Assembly (NCBI GenBank): GCA_929200315.1
Contig: CAKMZB010000003.1
Coordinates: forward strand, 354,927 to 418,926
Length of the DNA: 64,000 nt
Source: an uncultured Alphaproteobacteria bacterium
GTDB lineage: Bacteria > Pseudomonadota > Alphaproteobacteria > Rhizobiales > Rhizobiaceae
Direction of reading: 5' to 3'
Part shown: in pieces, positions 37,825 through 46,868 of the stretch
Layout: each line of letters starts with the position of its first letter
How positions within the stretch are numbered: the stretch's first letter is position 1
Made by a program: the position numbers and the translations under genes
Notes under the pieces: model-generated
What the model saw: only the letters and a program-made list of their open reading frames with translations
The model's database searches: none
What the model was told of the DNA's origin: nothing

Positions 37825-40031
37825 GCCACGCCTTCCTCAAGAGCTTCGATCAGCTCCTCAACCGCAGCCTGAGCAGCGACGACGTCCGGCTGCATCGCCG
37901 CGATAAGCTCGCCCACATCGCCGCTGCTTTCATTGGCGGCCTTTTCGATCTGCGAGAGCCATTGCTGCAACCGTCTCGCTCCAAAAATGGCCGCGGACCC
38001 AGCCTGGCGATGAGCCTGCTCGGCAACTTTCTCACCATCTGACGTCGGCCCAAAACCGTCCTCGCTCAAATACGCCAATTCGGCGTGGAAACCCTTCAGC
38101 CGGTCCAACAGCAATGTATCCGGCAATGCGTCGGCCAGCTCGTTCATGACAGCAGGGTCGAGTGGACTATCGACACCGTTCTCCTCTTCAACAGGCAAAA
38201 CGATGTCACCCTGGTCGTCGCCTAGACATTTCATGAGCAGCGCGTTCAAGGTCCGTTCCCGCAGCGGCTTGATGAGGCAGTCCTGCATTCCGGCCTTCAA
38301 TAGCTCCTCGCGCTCGTGGGCCAGGGCATGGGCCGTCAGCGCGACGATGGGAGCAGTGCTCGACAAGCCGTCCTGGCTGCGAATGGCACGGGTTGCAGCA
38401 ATGCCATTCATACGGGGCATGCTGATGTCCATCAAAATGAGATCGAACCGCTCGCCTTTGGCCCGTTCTACCCCTTCAACACCGTCATGGGCCTCGCTCA
38501 CGCGACAGCCAGCACGCTGGAGCAATTCACGCGCGACAAAGCGGTTGGTCTCATTGTCCTCAATGACAAGAACATGGGCGGCCCCTTCAAGATCAATGAG
38601 GTCAGGCCGAGGACGGTTGGCGCGTTCCTGCGCGGCCCCGGCATCGAGAAGCGGAACCCTGAGCCAGAAACGGCTGCCTTCCCCTTCCGCACTGGCAACA
38701 CCCATATGGCCCCCCATCGCCTCCACAATTCGACGGCAGATCGTCAGGCCAAGGCCGGTGCCTTGTGAAGAGCGTTGATAGGATGGGTCGATCATGAAGA
38801 AAGCGTCGAAAATTCTTGCATGATCGTCCTGCGCCATGCCGATGCCGGTATCGCTGACCGAGATTTCCAGCATGTTCTCTTGACCCTGCGCCCGGGCGGC
38901 ATGGATCGCAATCGTGCCATTGCTGGTGAATTTCACCGCGTTGCCGACAAGGTTCATGAGTATCTGGCTCAGCCTGCCGCGGTCCTGGGTGATCTTTGAG
39001 AGTGCGCAGTCGCACCTCACCTCAATATGGTTGCCTCGTGCGATAGCGGCCGGCTCGTTGATCCTGGCGACTTCTTCCAGCAATTGCTGAAGGTCATGTT
39101 CCGCTGGCTGAAGCTCCATCGCACCTGCATCAATGCTGGTGATGTCGAGCACGTCGTTGATATGACCCTGTAGAATCTCGCCCGAATTCATGGCCGTTGC
39201 CACATATTGGCTCTGCTGCTTGTCCATGTCGGTGTGGGAAAGCAGATCCAAAATACCCATGACCCCATTCAAAGGTGTGCGCATTTCATGGCTCATAACG
39301 GCGAGAAAATCCGATTTCGCCTTTGCCGCCTTCAACGCAGCATCACGGGCGCGGGTCAGCTCAGCCCTTGTCTTGGTGCGTTCTGAGATGTCGCGGATAT
39401 AGCCAATAAAGATTTGCGCCTCGCGCCCCTCGCCCCCTCCGGCTGTCCCGATGGAGAGTTCCGCTGGAAAGATTGAGCCATCGGATCGCATCCCGTCCAA
39501 TTCCACCCGTCGAGCGCCCAGAACCTTGGCCACACCTGTTTTGATGTAACGTGCCATGCCCGCTTTGTGTGCCTCGCGGTGCATCGGCGGTATGATGACG
39601 TCGTGCATCAATTGGCCGATTGCTTCCTTGCGCGAATAGCCGAAGGTCCTCTCCGCTGCAGGGTTGAAATCGACAATCCGCCCTTCGGCGTCCGAAACCA
39701 CCATAGCGTCGAGGGCCGCGGTCACCGCGCTTGCATAACGCTGGTTGCTCAATATCTCGTCCCGCGAGAGACGGCGGGCCTGCCGCAACTGGCGCAGAGC
39801 ATAGGCAAGCATGAAGAGCAACGCCGCAATCATGGCCAGGGCAAGAAGGCTGACTTCTGTCTGCGACAGCGACCAGAGCACATTGCTTGTGGGAGCATCC
39901 TGCAACGCCTGGTGCTGGCGCAAAATCTGCACTCCAAGCGCCGCCAGCGCCAGCACACCGCCAAACGTCGCCAGAAGAAAGACCGCGTTGCTCAGTCGGT
40001 ACCGGAGCTGTTTTCCGTGAGAGCTCGTCAT
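37821..40031 (-). CDS. Hybrid sensor histidine kinase (PAS, HisKA, HATPase, REC, HPt)
   Basis: A 736-residue membrane kinase. Two transmembrane segments (about 15-35 and 58-80) are followed by a PAS domain (SDAEGRIVDFNPAAERTFGYSRKEAIG), the HisKA box FLAVMSHEMRTPLNGVMG, the ATPase N and G boxes (LMNLVGNAVKFT, DTGIGM, GTGLGLTICRR), a receiver domain (LILMDISMPRMNG) and a C-terminal HPt with AHRQAGSAAIFG. It can therefore run a full phosphorelay. The ATG at 40031 is preferred to an earlier start. The signal is unknown. Confidence 0.92.
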   Translation of the reverse strand: MTSSHGKQLRYRLSNAVFLLATFGGVLALAALGVQILRQHQALQDAPTSNVLWSLSQTEVSLLALAMIAALLFMLAYALRQLRQARRLSRDEILSNQRYASAVTAALDAMVVSDAEGRIVDFNPAAERTFGYSRKEAIGQLMHDVIIPPMHREAHKAGMARYIKTGVAKVLGARRVELDGMRSDGSIFPAELSIGTAGGGEGREAQIFIGYIRDISERTKTRAELTRARDAALKAAKAKSDFLAVMSHEMRTPLNGVMGILDLLSHTDMDKQQSQYVATAMNSGEILQGHINDVLDITSIDAGAMELQPAEHDLQQLLEEVARINEPAAIARGNHIEVRCDCALSKITQDRGRLSQILMNLVGNAVKFTSNGTIAIHAARAQGQENMLEISVSDTGIGMAQDDHARIFDAFFMIDPSYQRSSQGTGLGLTICRRIVEAMGGHMGVASAEGEGSRFWLRVPLLDAGAAQERANRPRPDLIDLEGAAHVLVIEDNETNRFVARELLQRAGCRVSEAHDGVEGVERAKGERFDLILMDISMPRMNGIAATRAIRSQDGLSSTAPIVALTAHALAHEREELLKAGMQDCLIKPLRERTLNALLMKCLGDDQGDIVLPVEEENGVDSPLDPAVMNELADALPDTLLLDRLKGFHAELAYLSEDGFGPTSDGEKVAEQAHRQAGSAAIFGARRLQQWLSQIEKAANESSGDVGELIAAMQPDVVAAQAAVEELIEALEEGVA

Positions 40032-40164
40032 CTGTAGGTTCCCGTCATCCCTCACTCCCCTTAGCACAGCTGGGAGGGCCTGGCGCTCAAACGCAGCATA
40101 GTCGTACCGCTATGAGGCAAAGAAGGTGGGCATCTCGTCGATCTCAACCGCATGAATTGGAAGG

Positions 40165-41196
40165 TCAGGCGCTGTTCCGCGCCAGTTGGGGGTGCTCGTA
40201 GGCCTTCGGATATTCCATCGGCGTAAACGGGCCAAGGGGTACGACACCGTTCCAGGAGCGACCGAAATAGCCCTGACGGCAGTGGACAAGAGAGCCGGAG
40301 CCGATGACCCCTGGCAGCGCGTGAACCCGGCACAGCCAGCGCCACAGCTGCGGGTAATCGAGAATGCGCGCGCCGTTCAGCTTCATGCGCACATAATAGA
40401 CCGGATCGTGCCGGTAGAGCGTTGGGAAGAGCCGCAAATCGGCCTCGGTGAAGGCCTCACCCGTCAGAAATCTGCGCCCGTCGGAGAGCAGATCTTCGAG
40501 CTGGTCGAGGGTCTCAAAATAGGTGGTGAAGGCCTCTTCATATACGGCTTGATCCGATGAGAACCCGGCCTTGTAGGCACCGTTGTTGATGCCGTTGTAG
40601 ATCTGCTCATTCAGCGCCGCGAGAGCCTGTTGAAGAGCGGTATCATCGGGCACCAGCCGGACACGCTCAGCATCAGGAATGACGCTGCCCAAAGCCGCCG
40701 CATGGGCGTCTAGCATACGGATGATCTCCGCGCTCTCATTGTTGACGATCCGGCCGGCAATCTTGTCGTAGAGAATAGGAACGGATTGCTCATCCGACCC
40801 TTCGCGGCAGTAGATTTCCTTTGCAAGCCGCAGCCCCTCCCCGGTTCCGGTCTCACGGGTGCATTCCGCAAGCGGTTCACCGGTGAGTGAAGCTTTGCGC
40901 TCTGGCGAAAATTCCCAAAGGTTCGGCCCTGCCGGATCATCCGGCGTGGTGCGGTTGGGAAAGGCGATATCCATCGTGATCGCCCCTTCCAGCCCCAGCA
41001 CACTGCGCGCCAAAGTCACCCGATGGCACCAGGGGCAGTTCAATGCCACAAACAAATGATATCGCCGCGGCTCGGCGGGAAAGCCGTCATCACCAATCCA
41101 ATGCCGGAACCCGCTGACACCCCGCACGAACTCACCTTGGGCACGGCGTTGTTGCGCGTTGGTCTGGTCTTCTTGGGTAGAGATGTCCTTGGCCAT
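40165..41196 (-). CDS. Glutathionyl-hydroquinone reductase (Xi-class GST, YqjG/ECM4 family)
   Basis: A 343-residue Xi-class GST that reduces glutathionyl-hydroquinones. The active site is ALNCPWCHRVTLAR with the catalytic Cys, the N-terminal FVRGVSGFRHWIG segment is a family signature, and the C-terminal domain has YNGINNGAYKAGF and LTGEAFTEADLRLFPTLYRHDPVYY. Length matches the family (about 320-340). It appears monocistronic. Confidence 0.92.
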   Translation of the reverse strand: MAKDISTQEDQTNAQQRRAQGEFVRGVSGFRHWIGDDGFPAEPRRYHLFVALNCPWCHRVTLARSVLGLEGAITMDIAFPNRTTPDDPAGPNLWEFSPERKASLTGEPLAECTRETGTGEGLRLAKEIYCREGSDEQSVPILYDKIAGRIVNNESAEIIRMLDAHAAALGSVIPDAERVRLVPDDTALQQALAALNEQIYNGINNGAYKAGFSSDQAVYEEAFTTYFETLDQLEDLLSDGRRFLTGEAFTEADLRLFPTLYRHDPVYYVRMKLNGARILDYPQLWRWLCRVHALPGVIGSGSLVHCRQGYFGRSWNGVVPLGPFTPMEYPKAYEHPQLARNSA

Positions 41197-41354
41197 GAAG
41201 GCAGTTTAGCGGGTTTGGGCGGGGTGGGAAATGAGGGAGTTTAGCCCATCACATTATCCGGCATAGTCTTTTGATAATTTGTCAGAATCCAGGCGAACAG
41301 ACGTCGTGTCTTGTTGTCCTCAAAACGCCGGCAGGCCTCAACGACGGCCCTTGT

Positions 41355-41657
41355 TCACCCGGCCGCCTTTAGGACCAGAACGTCCACAGTCGCCTTTTTC
41401 AACGCCACCTTCTGCTTCTCCCGGCCCATGAAATGTGAAGCCTGCTCAGACGATAGAATGGAGAATTTCTCAGAAGCTTGCTTGATGGTCTGCGGAGCTG
41501 CAGCGGCAACTTTTCTGAAAGATGATCTTACAAGCTCACGCAGCCCAAACCGCACGCCGGCCGCTTTTTTGGGATCTTCAGCGTCCAACAAAGCCGTCTT
41601 CTCCAAACACCTAAGCAACAAGAAATGTCCGTCGATTATTGTTGAAAATTTGTACAT
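41355..41657 (-). CDS. Small hypothetical protein divergent from the LysR-like gene
   Basis: A 100-residue protein of unknown function. The ATG at 41657 follows a good GGAGC ribosome-binding site, which is why I prefer it to the longer in-frame start. The sequence has no signal peptide; it has a mixed charge composition with a basic C-terminal half (KKATVDVLVLKAAG). It faces the LysR-HTH gene across a promoter region carrying two palindromes, so it may be regulated by that protein. Confidence 0.5.
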   Translation of the reverse strand: MYKFSTIIDGHFLLLRCLEKTALLDAEDPKKAAGVRFGLRELVRSSFRKVAAAAPQTIKQASEKFSILSSEQASHFMGREKQKVALKKATVDVLVLKAAG

Positions 41658-41714
41658 TGGAAGCTCCGTATTCCACGAAGCTTGCCCTGACGCCGATATT
41701 GACCGATAGCAATT

Positions 41715-41730
41715 TGGCAAAAACTTGCCA
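41715..41730. promoter_or_regulatory. Palindrome TGGCAA-AAAC-TTGCCA in divergent promoter region
   Basis: A perfect 6+4+6 dyad lies between the small minus-strand gene and the LysR-HTH gene, 58 bases before the former's start codon. It is a candidate operator. No regulator can be assigned from sequence alone. Confidence 0.5.
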
Positions 41731-41755
41731 TAGATATAAACGATCCTTTCATTCG

Positions 41756-41775
41756 ATGTAAAAATGTTTTTACAT
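41756..41775. promoter_or_regulatory. 20-bp palindrome 27 bases before the LysR-HTH gene
   Basis: ATGTAAAAA-TG-TTTTTACAT is a perfect 9+2+9 dyad ending 27 bases before the ATG at 41803. It is AT-rich and sits where a promoter or autoregulatory operator would be expected. Confidence 0.55.
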
Positions 41776-41802
41776 TAAACAGAGAAATATCATACGGAAT
41801 CA

Positions 41803-42651
41803 ATGAACCCTAGTCTTCCGCCCAAAACAGTAGAACTGCTTCAGGCTTTCCTTGCTGTCGCAGCAACATTGAATATCTCAAAGGCAGCCAGGGATATGGG
41901 GCTGAGCCGCCCAACCGTTATCCGGCGTTTGAGAGACCTCGAAGTTCAGTGCGCTCAGCCTCTCATGAAGCGTGTCAGCCACAGTTCATACGAATTGACG
42001 GATTTGGGAGCCTCATTGCGGATTGATGCGGAAAACTGGCTGCGGCAGGGCTCTTTTCTTGTCTCCGCACAGGGCGGGATATTTAGCAGTCTTCTTCATT
42101 CATCTCCGGAAGTGCACGGCGAGCAATTTCATGTTCAGCAACATCCGCTGGACGACGTTTGGCACCATGGTTCTGAAGTGCTCATTCAGATGCTTGATTG
42201 CTGGACGACCGCCCGGGGGTGGCTGGAGGCCCCGCAATTCGCCCCAGCCTATGAAAGAGCAGTTGTGGCGCGAGCCTACGATGCTGAATTTCTCCTCATC
42301 GCCATCGGCGAGAAAGCACCAATGATGACATGGCTTGGCCGGGAGTGGTGCCGGTCTTCCATCGGCAAGCCGATGTCCAGCACAGTTATTTCAACAGCCT
42401 CCGACCGGACCATCACCCATTCCTACCTCCAGGCTCTGCGGTTTGGGACGCCTTGGTACGACCATATGAGCATTCAGCTCCCCCGCCCGAAAACCGGCAT
42501 CAGCGAGCGAGCAAATTACCGCCGCCTCGTCATGCCTTGCAAACTTCCCGATGGATCCCCCGTGGTCGCGTCGGTAGTGGAGTTGTCGGATGATCTGGTG
42601 ATCGACAGCTTTGATGTACCGCGTACCAACCAGTCCAAAACAGGGGGCTGA
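41803..42651 (+). CDS. LysR-type HTH protein with atypical C-terminal domain
   Basis: A 282-residue protein. The N-terminal helix-turn-helix (LLQAFLAVAATLNISKAARDMGLSRPTVIRRLRDLE, residues about 11-47) is LysR-like. The C-terminal part (about 100-280) lacks the usual periplasmic-binding-like LysR effector domain as far as I can tell, and has a PAS-like pattern instead. It is followed by a GNAT-like gene with which it probably forms an operon. Regulator of unknown targets; the two upstream palindromes are the obvious candidates. Confidence 0.65.
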   Translation: MNPSLPPKTVELLQAFLAVAATLNISKAARDMGLSRPTVIRRLRDLEVQCAQPLMKRVSHSSYELTDLGASLRIDAENWLRQGSFLVSAQGGIFSSLLHSSPEVHGEQFHVQQHPLDDVWHHGSEVLIQMLDCWTTARGWLEAPQFAPAYERAVVARAYDAEFLLIAIGEKAPMMTWLGREWCRSSIGKPMSSTVISTASDRTITHSYLQALRFGTPWYDHMSIQLPRPKTGISERANYRRLVMPCKLPDGSPVVASVVELSDDLVIDSFDVPRTNQSKTGG

Positions 42652-42698
42652 CAACGCTCAAGCTTTCGATGCTCCCTGACTTGCATGGGAGAATGATC

Positions 42699-43427
42699 GT
42701 GCAACAACAAACCGACTTTACCGACTATGTCGCAATGGGTGTTAAAACTCTCAAGGAATACGGCCTGGCCCTGAGATGGGGTGATGACTTTTCCGTCTTC
42801 AAGCGTGTTCTGCGACGCAATCAGGAGCGGTACGTCTCAGCTCCGGGTTTTGACCCGGAAACCAACCCGAGCCAGCCGATTGATGGGCTCTGGCTTGCCG
42901 CATTCAACCGCCGTGGCGAGCTGGTTCACACCCAGGCAAGCCGCAAGGTGAATGTTGAGCCAAACATGGCCGTTCATCTTGAAACCGGCGCCAGCGCCTA
43001 TGAGCCAGCCTATCTTCGGTTCGATCTTGAAAATATTGGCGTTAGCGTTTCGCCATCGGCGAGAAAAATCAGCGGTCCGGCAATCTATCACGGTGAAGCT
43101 TGGCTGAAGGGCGGCCCCGACGGAGTGCGCGGCGGTGCCCTGCTTTTCATTTTCAGCCGGATGATGATCGCACAAGCTTTCGCGCGCTGGGATGTCGATC
43201 ATATGTTCGGGCTCATTACCCCCAATACCGGCGTAAAGGGCTTGTCGGAACGCTACGGCTATATGCGGTGTGAACAGGGCGTCATCACTTTTCCCAAAGC
43301 CCCTGACCTGCCAACCGATCTTTGGCTGGTCTGGATGTCGCGGGAAGAGGCGCACCATCAACTGCGTCTGACACCCGATTACTTTGCCCAGATGTACACG
43401 CAGAAAAGTCTGGAGAAAGTCGCCTAG
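42699..43427 (+). CDS. GNAT-fold-like protein of unknown function
   Basis: About 242 residues. The C-terminal part (FSRMMIAQAFARWDVDHMFGLITPNTGVKGLSERYGYMRC) looks like the later strands and helices of a GNAT acyltransferase, and it ends with a WLVWMSREE segment. I cannot name the family. The GTG at 42699 follows a GGGAGA site; in-frame ATGs at 42669 and 42693 are alternatives. It is in the same orientation as the LysR-HTH gene and close to it, so the pair is probably functionally linked. Confidence 0.55.
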   Translation: MQQQTDFTDYVAMGVKTLKEYGLALRWGDDFSVFKRVLRRNQERYVSAPGFDPETNPSQPIDGLWLAAFNRRGELVHTQASRKVNVEPNMAVHLETGASAYEPAYLRFDLENIGVSVSPSARKISGPAIYHGEAWLKGGPDGVRGGALLFIFSRMMIAQAFARWDVDHMFGLITPNTGVKGLSERYGYMRCEQGVITFPKAPDLPTDLWLVWMSREEAHHQLRLTPDYFAQMYTQKSLEKVA

Positions 43428-43489
43428 AAACCAACAGTGCCGTGGCTACGTGGTTCTTGCAGAGATGTCTGAACCTGCCGGATTGATGG

Positions 43490-43508
43490 GAGCCAGCAAA
43501 GCTGGCTC
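43490..43508. terminator. Hairpin GAGCCAGC-AAA-GCTGGCTC downstream of the GNAT-like gene
   Basis: A perfect 8-bp stem with a three-base loop begins 62 bases after the preceding stop codon. There is no T run behind it, so it is a weak candidate for an intrinsic terminator or an RNA-stabilising hairpin. Confidence 0.4.
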
Positions 43509-43509
43509 T

Positions 43510-44019
43510 CGAAGCGGCCAAACCGTGCGGCTGTGGCGGAGCATTGAGTCTGCTGCGAACTCGTCTCTCAAGGCATGAGTTTCTTTGTTTACAGGGAAAT
43601 CGCCCCGTTTCGTGCGCAATTGAGCTTATTGTGCCTCAGATAACGCAGCATTCGCAGCAGATTAGCGCAAAATTCCCTGTGCAACGGAACAGGGAATGAA
43701 CAGGCGAATAACAGAGGTTCTGCAGGGAAAGAACGGCTGAGCGTTCGCGCTTCGATCTGCATGGGTAGTCGCTGTCCTGGTCCCGCAGCCGGTCTCTGTG
43801 CGGTTGTGCACCTAGCTGAGGCCTGCGAACCAATGGTCTCAATCCGTTGAGGCGACCGCAGACCTCCATCGAGTAGGCCAACTGTCCTCAGGCTATCACG
43901 CCCTTTGGGATAGCGCCGTCAGAGTCTGGAATGCTAGGAACAAATCGGGTACAGATAGTCTCGTCGATGTCGATTCATGGCGGTTTCGGGAGGCCCGCCC
44001 TAACAATGAAGGAGCGGCC
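43510..44019. other. Gene-poor region ahead of the island
   Basis: About 500 bases without a convincing gene. It contains an inverted repeat built from CAGGGAA units (annotated separately). A minus-strand frame of 81 codons (43636-43881) spans these repeats; it has no ribosome-binding site that I trust and I regard it as noncoding. Confidence 0.4.
43672..43697. repeat. Inverted repeat ATTCCCTGT-N8-ACAGGGAAT
   Basis: A perfect 9-bp inverted repeat with an eight-base spacer; further CAGGGAA copies lie at about 43594 and 43719. CAGGGAA-containing elements of this look occur repeatedly in rhizobial genomes near mobile DNA, to my recollection. It may mark the left edge of the accessory region. 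Confidence 0.45.
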
Positions 44020-45403
44020 ATGAGTTCGCTTGAACTAGAAAATATCTCCATCGCCTCTCTGTCTCCTTGGCGCACCAATGCCCGCACCCATTCCAGGAAG
44101 CAGGTGCGCGAGATTGCCGACAGCATTCGAACCTTCGGCTTCACCAATCCGGTTCTGATCGATGAGGACCACAACATCCTAGTCGGTCATGGCCGGGTGG
44201 AAGGCGCCAAACTGCTCGGTATGGCCGAGGTGCCCTGCGTCCAGTTCTCCCACATGAGCGCTACTCAAAAGCGCGCCTACGTATTGGCTGACAATAAGCT
44301 GGCGCTCAATGCCGGCTGGGATGAGGACATGCTGGCGGCCGAGCTCGGCGCTCTGATGGAGACTGATGACCTCGATTTCAATGTCGATGTCACCGGCTTC
44401 TCCATCTCCGAGATGGACAGCCTGATCGAAGGCGTCGCACCGGAAGAGGATGGCGATCCGGCTGACGATATGCAGCCGGCGTTGTCCGGTATTCCGGAGC
44501 GCTGCCAGCCGAGCGATCTGTGGCAGCTTGGCCCCCACCGTCTGTTCTGCGGCAATGCGCTCGATGCGGACAATGTCGCCATCCTCATGGGGAGCAGCAA
44601 GGCGCGGATGGTGTTCACCGACCCGCCCTACAACGTTCCCATCGATGGCCATGTCTCGGGGATGGGAAAGGTCAAGCATCGCGAGTTCGCCATGGCGTCG
44701 GGCGAGATGAGTGACGACGAGTTCACCGCCTTTCTTGCGACAGTCTTTGCAAACATGGCGGATGTTTCCATTGATGGATCCATCCACTTTGCCTGTATGG
44801 ACTGGCGTCACATGCGCGAGATCGAGAATGCGGGCCGCGCGGTATTCGATGAACTGAAGAACCTCATCGTCTGGGCTAAGGACAATGGCGGTATGGGCAG
44901 CTTCTACCGTTCCCGCCACGAGCTCGTCTTTGCCTTCAAGAAGGGCACCCCCCCACACGAACACTTTCGAACTCGGGCAGAACGGACGCTATCGTACCAA
45001 CGTGTGGCAGTACCGTGGGGTCAACACGCTGAAGACCGGGCGCTTGGACGAACTGACCCTGCACCCCACGGTCAAGCCGGTGCAGATGATTGCCGATGCC
45101 ATCAAGGACGTCTCCGGCCGGGGCGAGATCGTCCTCGACCTGTTTGGCGGCTCGGGGTCCACCCTGATCGCCGCTCACAAGGCCGGACGGCGCGGCTACC
45201 TAATGGAGCTCGATTCCATCTACTGCGACCGCATCCTGCACCGCTGGGAGATCTACGCGAGAGACGAGGCGGAGTTGCTGGCCTGCGGGGCAACGCGACC
45301 GGAAGCGATCCGGGTCAGCATGCAGAGCGACGAGGCTACCTCGGTCATCGATGACAGCGCAGGCCGGACGGCTCCACACCGCGCCGCAGAAGAAGCGGCC
45401 TGA
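44020..45403 (+). pseudogene. ParB-domain DNA methylase (beta-class N4/N6-type), frameshifted at a C7 tract
   Basis: The gene starts with a ParB/sulfiredoxin-like domain (about residues 1-110: SPWRTNARTHSRKQVREIADSIRTFGF, GHGRVEGAK), then a methylase with catalytic motif TDPPYN (about residue 204). After FAFKKGTP (about residue 310) the frame is lost. The remaining methylase, with NGRYRTNVWQYRG and the SAM-binding LDLFGGSGSTLIAA, continues in the +1 frame to a stop at 45401-45403. The switch is at seven C's (44948-44954), where removing one base restores one frame. It may be a pseudogene, a sequence error or a phase-variable tract. Such genes are common in rhizobial prophages and integrative elements. 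Confidence 0.8.
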
Positions 45404-45406
45404 CAC

Positions 45407-46240
45407 ATGAACATGGATGATAGCAGCCCTGGCCGCGACGCCATGCCTAATTGTACGGGCGACGAAGCAGGCGAACGCACGGTGAAGCCTTTGGCTGATC
45501 GCCCAGACATGCCAGCCATGCGACCGGTCATCGAGAAATTGCCGGACCTCGCATCTTCGGCACGGCGACCGGGTGCCGACTACGAGGTTGGCTACGGCAA
45601 GCCGCCGGTCAGCTCGCGCTTCCAGCCCGGTCGGTCGGGTAACCCACGCGGACGGCCCAAGGGTTCCCGCAACCGCAAGCCTGCCCTCAACGAGGAGCGG
45701 CTAAAAACTATTGTTCTGGAAGAGGCCTATCGCAGCATCACCATCAACGAGAAGGGTCGGCAGGTCTCAATCCTCATGGCGCAGGCCGTCATGCGCGCCA
45801 TGGCCCACAACGCCGTCAAGGGCCATGCCCGGGCGCAGCGCCTGTTCACCGAACTGCTCACCCATACCGAACGTGAGAACAAGCGCCTGGCTGACCACTG
45901 GCTGGAGACAGCAATCGAGTACAAGGTCGACTGGGAGCGCGAATTGTTCCGTCGCCACCATCATGGCATCACCCACCTGCCCGACCCGCTTCCCCATCCC
46001 GACGACATCCGCATCAACATGCGCGATGGCACTGTGCAGGTCACCGGTCCGATGCAGAAGGAAGAGGTCGCCCACTGGGAAAAGCTGCGCGCGATGAAGG
46101 CGGAACAAATTGCCGAGGTGGCGTACTACGAGGCAGAGCTGAAAAAAGACCTCTCATCCGCCGAACGCGCAGGTTGTGAGCAGGAATTGGATCACGCGCG
46201 CGACATGCTGACAATCGTTGGAAGAGTGGTGCCGGATTGA
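45407..46240 (+). CDS. DUF5681 domain-containing protein
   Basis: A 277-residue protein. The motif RFQPGRSGNPRGRPKGSRNRKP (about residues 65-87) is the DUF5681 signature. Helices with ILMAQAVMRAMAHNAVKGHARAQRLFTELL follow. Function is unknown; these genes usually accompany ParB-methylase genes in prophage- or ICE-derived segments, exactly as here, where the methylase ends three bases upstream. The C-terminal part is charged and may be a coiled coil. Confidence 0.85.
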   Translation: MNMDDSSPGRDAMPNCTGDEAGERTVKPLADRPDMPAMRPVIEKLPDLASSARRPGADYEVGYGKPPVSSRFQPGRSGNPRGRPKGSRNRKPALNEERLKTIVLEEAYRSITINEKGRQVSILMAQAVMRAMAHNAVKGHARAQRLFTELLTHTERENKRLADHWLETAIEYKVDWERELFRRHHHGITHLPDPLPHPDDIRINMRDGTVQVTGPMQKEEVAHWEKLRAMKAEQIAEVAYYEAELKKDLSSAERAGCEQELDHARDMLTIVGRVVPD

Positions 46241-46264
46241 GGAATGTGGGACGCCGGATTGCCG

Positions 46265-46448
46265 TAGCGAGAACGTGAGCATTGGCTGGCCGAACGCCGT
46301 ATCGACGGTTCCTATGAAACCGTCCGTCGTTGGGCTCACAAGTTTGAACCTGCCTATGCCAGACGGATACGCCTGCACCGTCCAAGACCCTCAGGGTAAT
46401 GACACCTCGACGAGGTCTTTGTCCGAATTGGTGGACAGGTTCGGCAAC
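46265..46448 (+). pseudogene. IS6-family transposase relic
   Basis: A fragment reading WLAERRIDGSYETVRRWAHKF followed by ARRIRLHRPRPSG matches the N-terminal part of IS6/IS26-type transposases. Two consecutive stop codons at 46397-46402 fall where the intact protein would continue, and the same frame then gives HLDEVFVRIGGQVR, the first catalytic Asp region. No further transposase sequence or terminal repeats were found, so this is a truncated and mutated remnant. Confidence 0.8.
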
Positions 46449-46868
46449 ACGGGAGCGCAGGCGAATGGAGCGGGCAAGAGAACTTACCGCTATTGGAACT
46501 GGTGATCTGCGTCGGCGTAAGCTGGAAAATCAGGTTCCAAGCGCGTTACGACGCGCAAGATAAAAACCTACTTCAATCACCTTCGCTACGACGGTTTCGT
46601 GCAGCGTTATAAAGCCTCAATTTATCTTAGAGGCCGTGATAATATGGAGGGTAGGGAAGCGTATCACCATCTTTCAATTGGGGTTGCTCCAAGGCGCGAT
46701 CATTAAGCTCCTTTTTTGGGCAGATCGAACCAGTCAAACGCTTCATTCAGCAGCCGAACCAAAATGCTGAAAGCTGAAGTACGAGCTCTATTTCTAGTTG
46801 CACAGCAAGTTGACCAGTGGCAGAGCTGCGCCATCGCGAATTTGAATTTTGCTCCTCTCAGACAACAG
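46449..46868. other. Region without a recognised gene between the IS6 relic and the RTX locus
   Basis: About 420 bases. Nothing recognisable was seen beyond a short GCGCG/CGCGC stem at about 46541-46556. The frame of the acyltransferase gene is open upstream of 46869 (to a TTG at 46716), so its 5' end could extend into this stretch. The promoter of the RTX operon presumably lies here. Confidence 0.4.

Noticed and set aside
43636..43881. 81-codon minus-strand frame before the island
   Set aside because: It is made largely of CAGGGAA repeat DNA, lacks a ribosome-binding site and resembles translated intergenic repeat sequence.
46716..46868. N-terminal extension of the HlyC-GNAT protein from a TTG or upstream ATG
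   Set aside because: The ATG at 46869 places the conserved Gly at position 11 as in HlyC, and the extension has no similarity to the family; it cannot be fully excluded.
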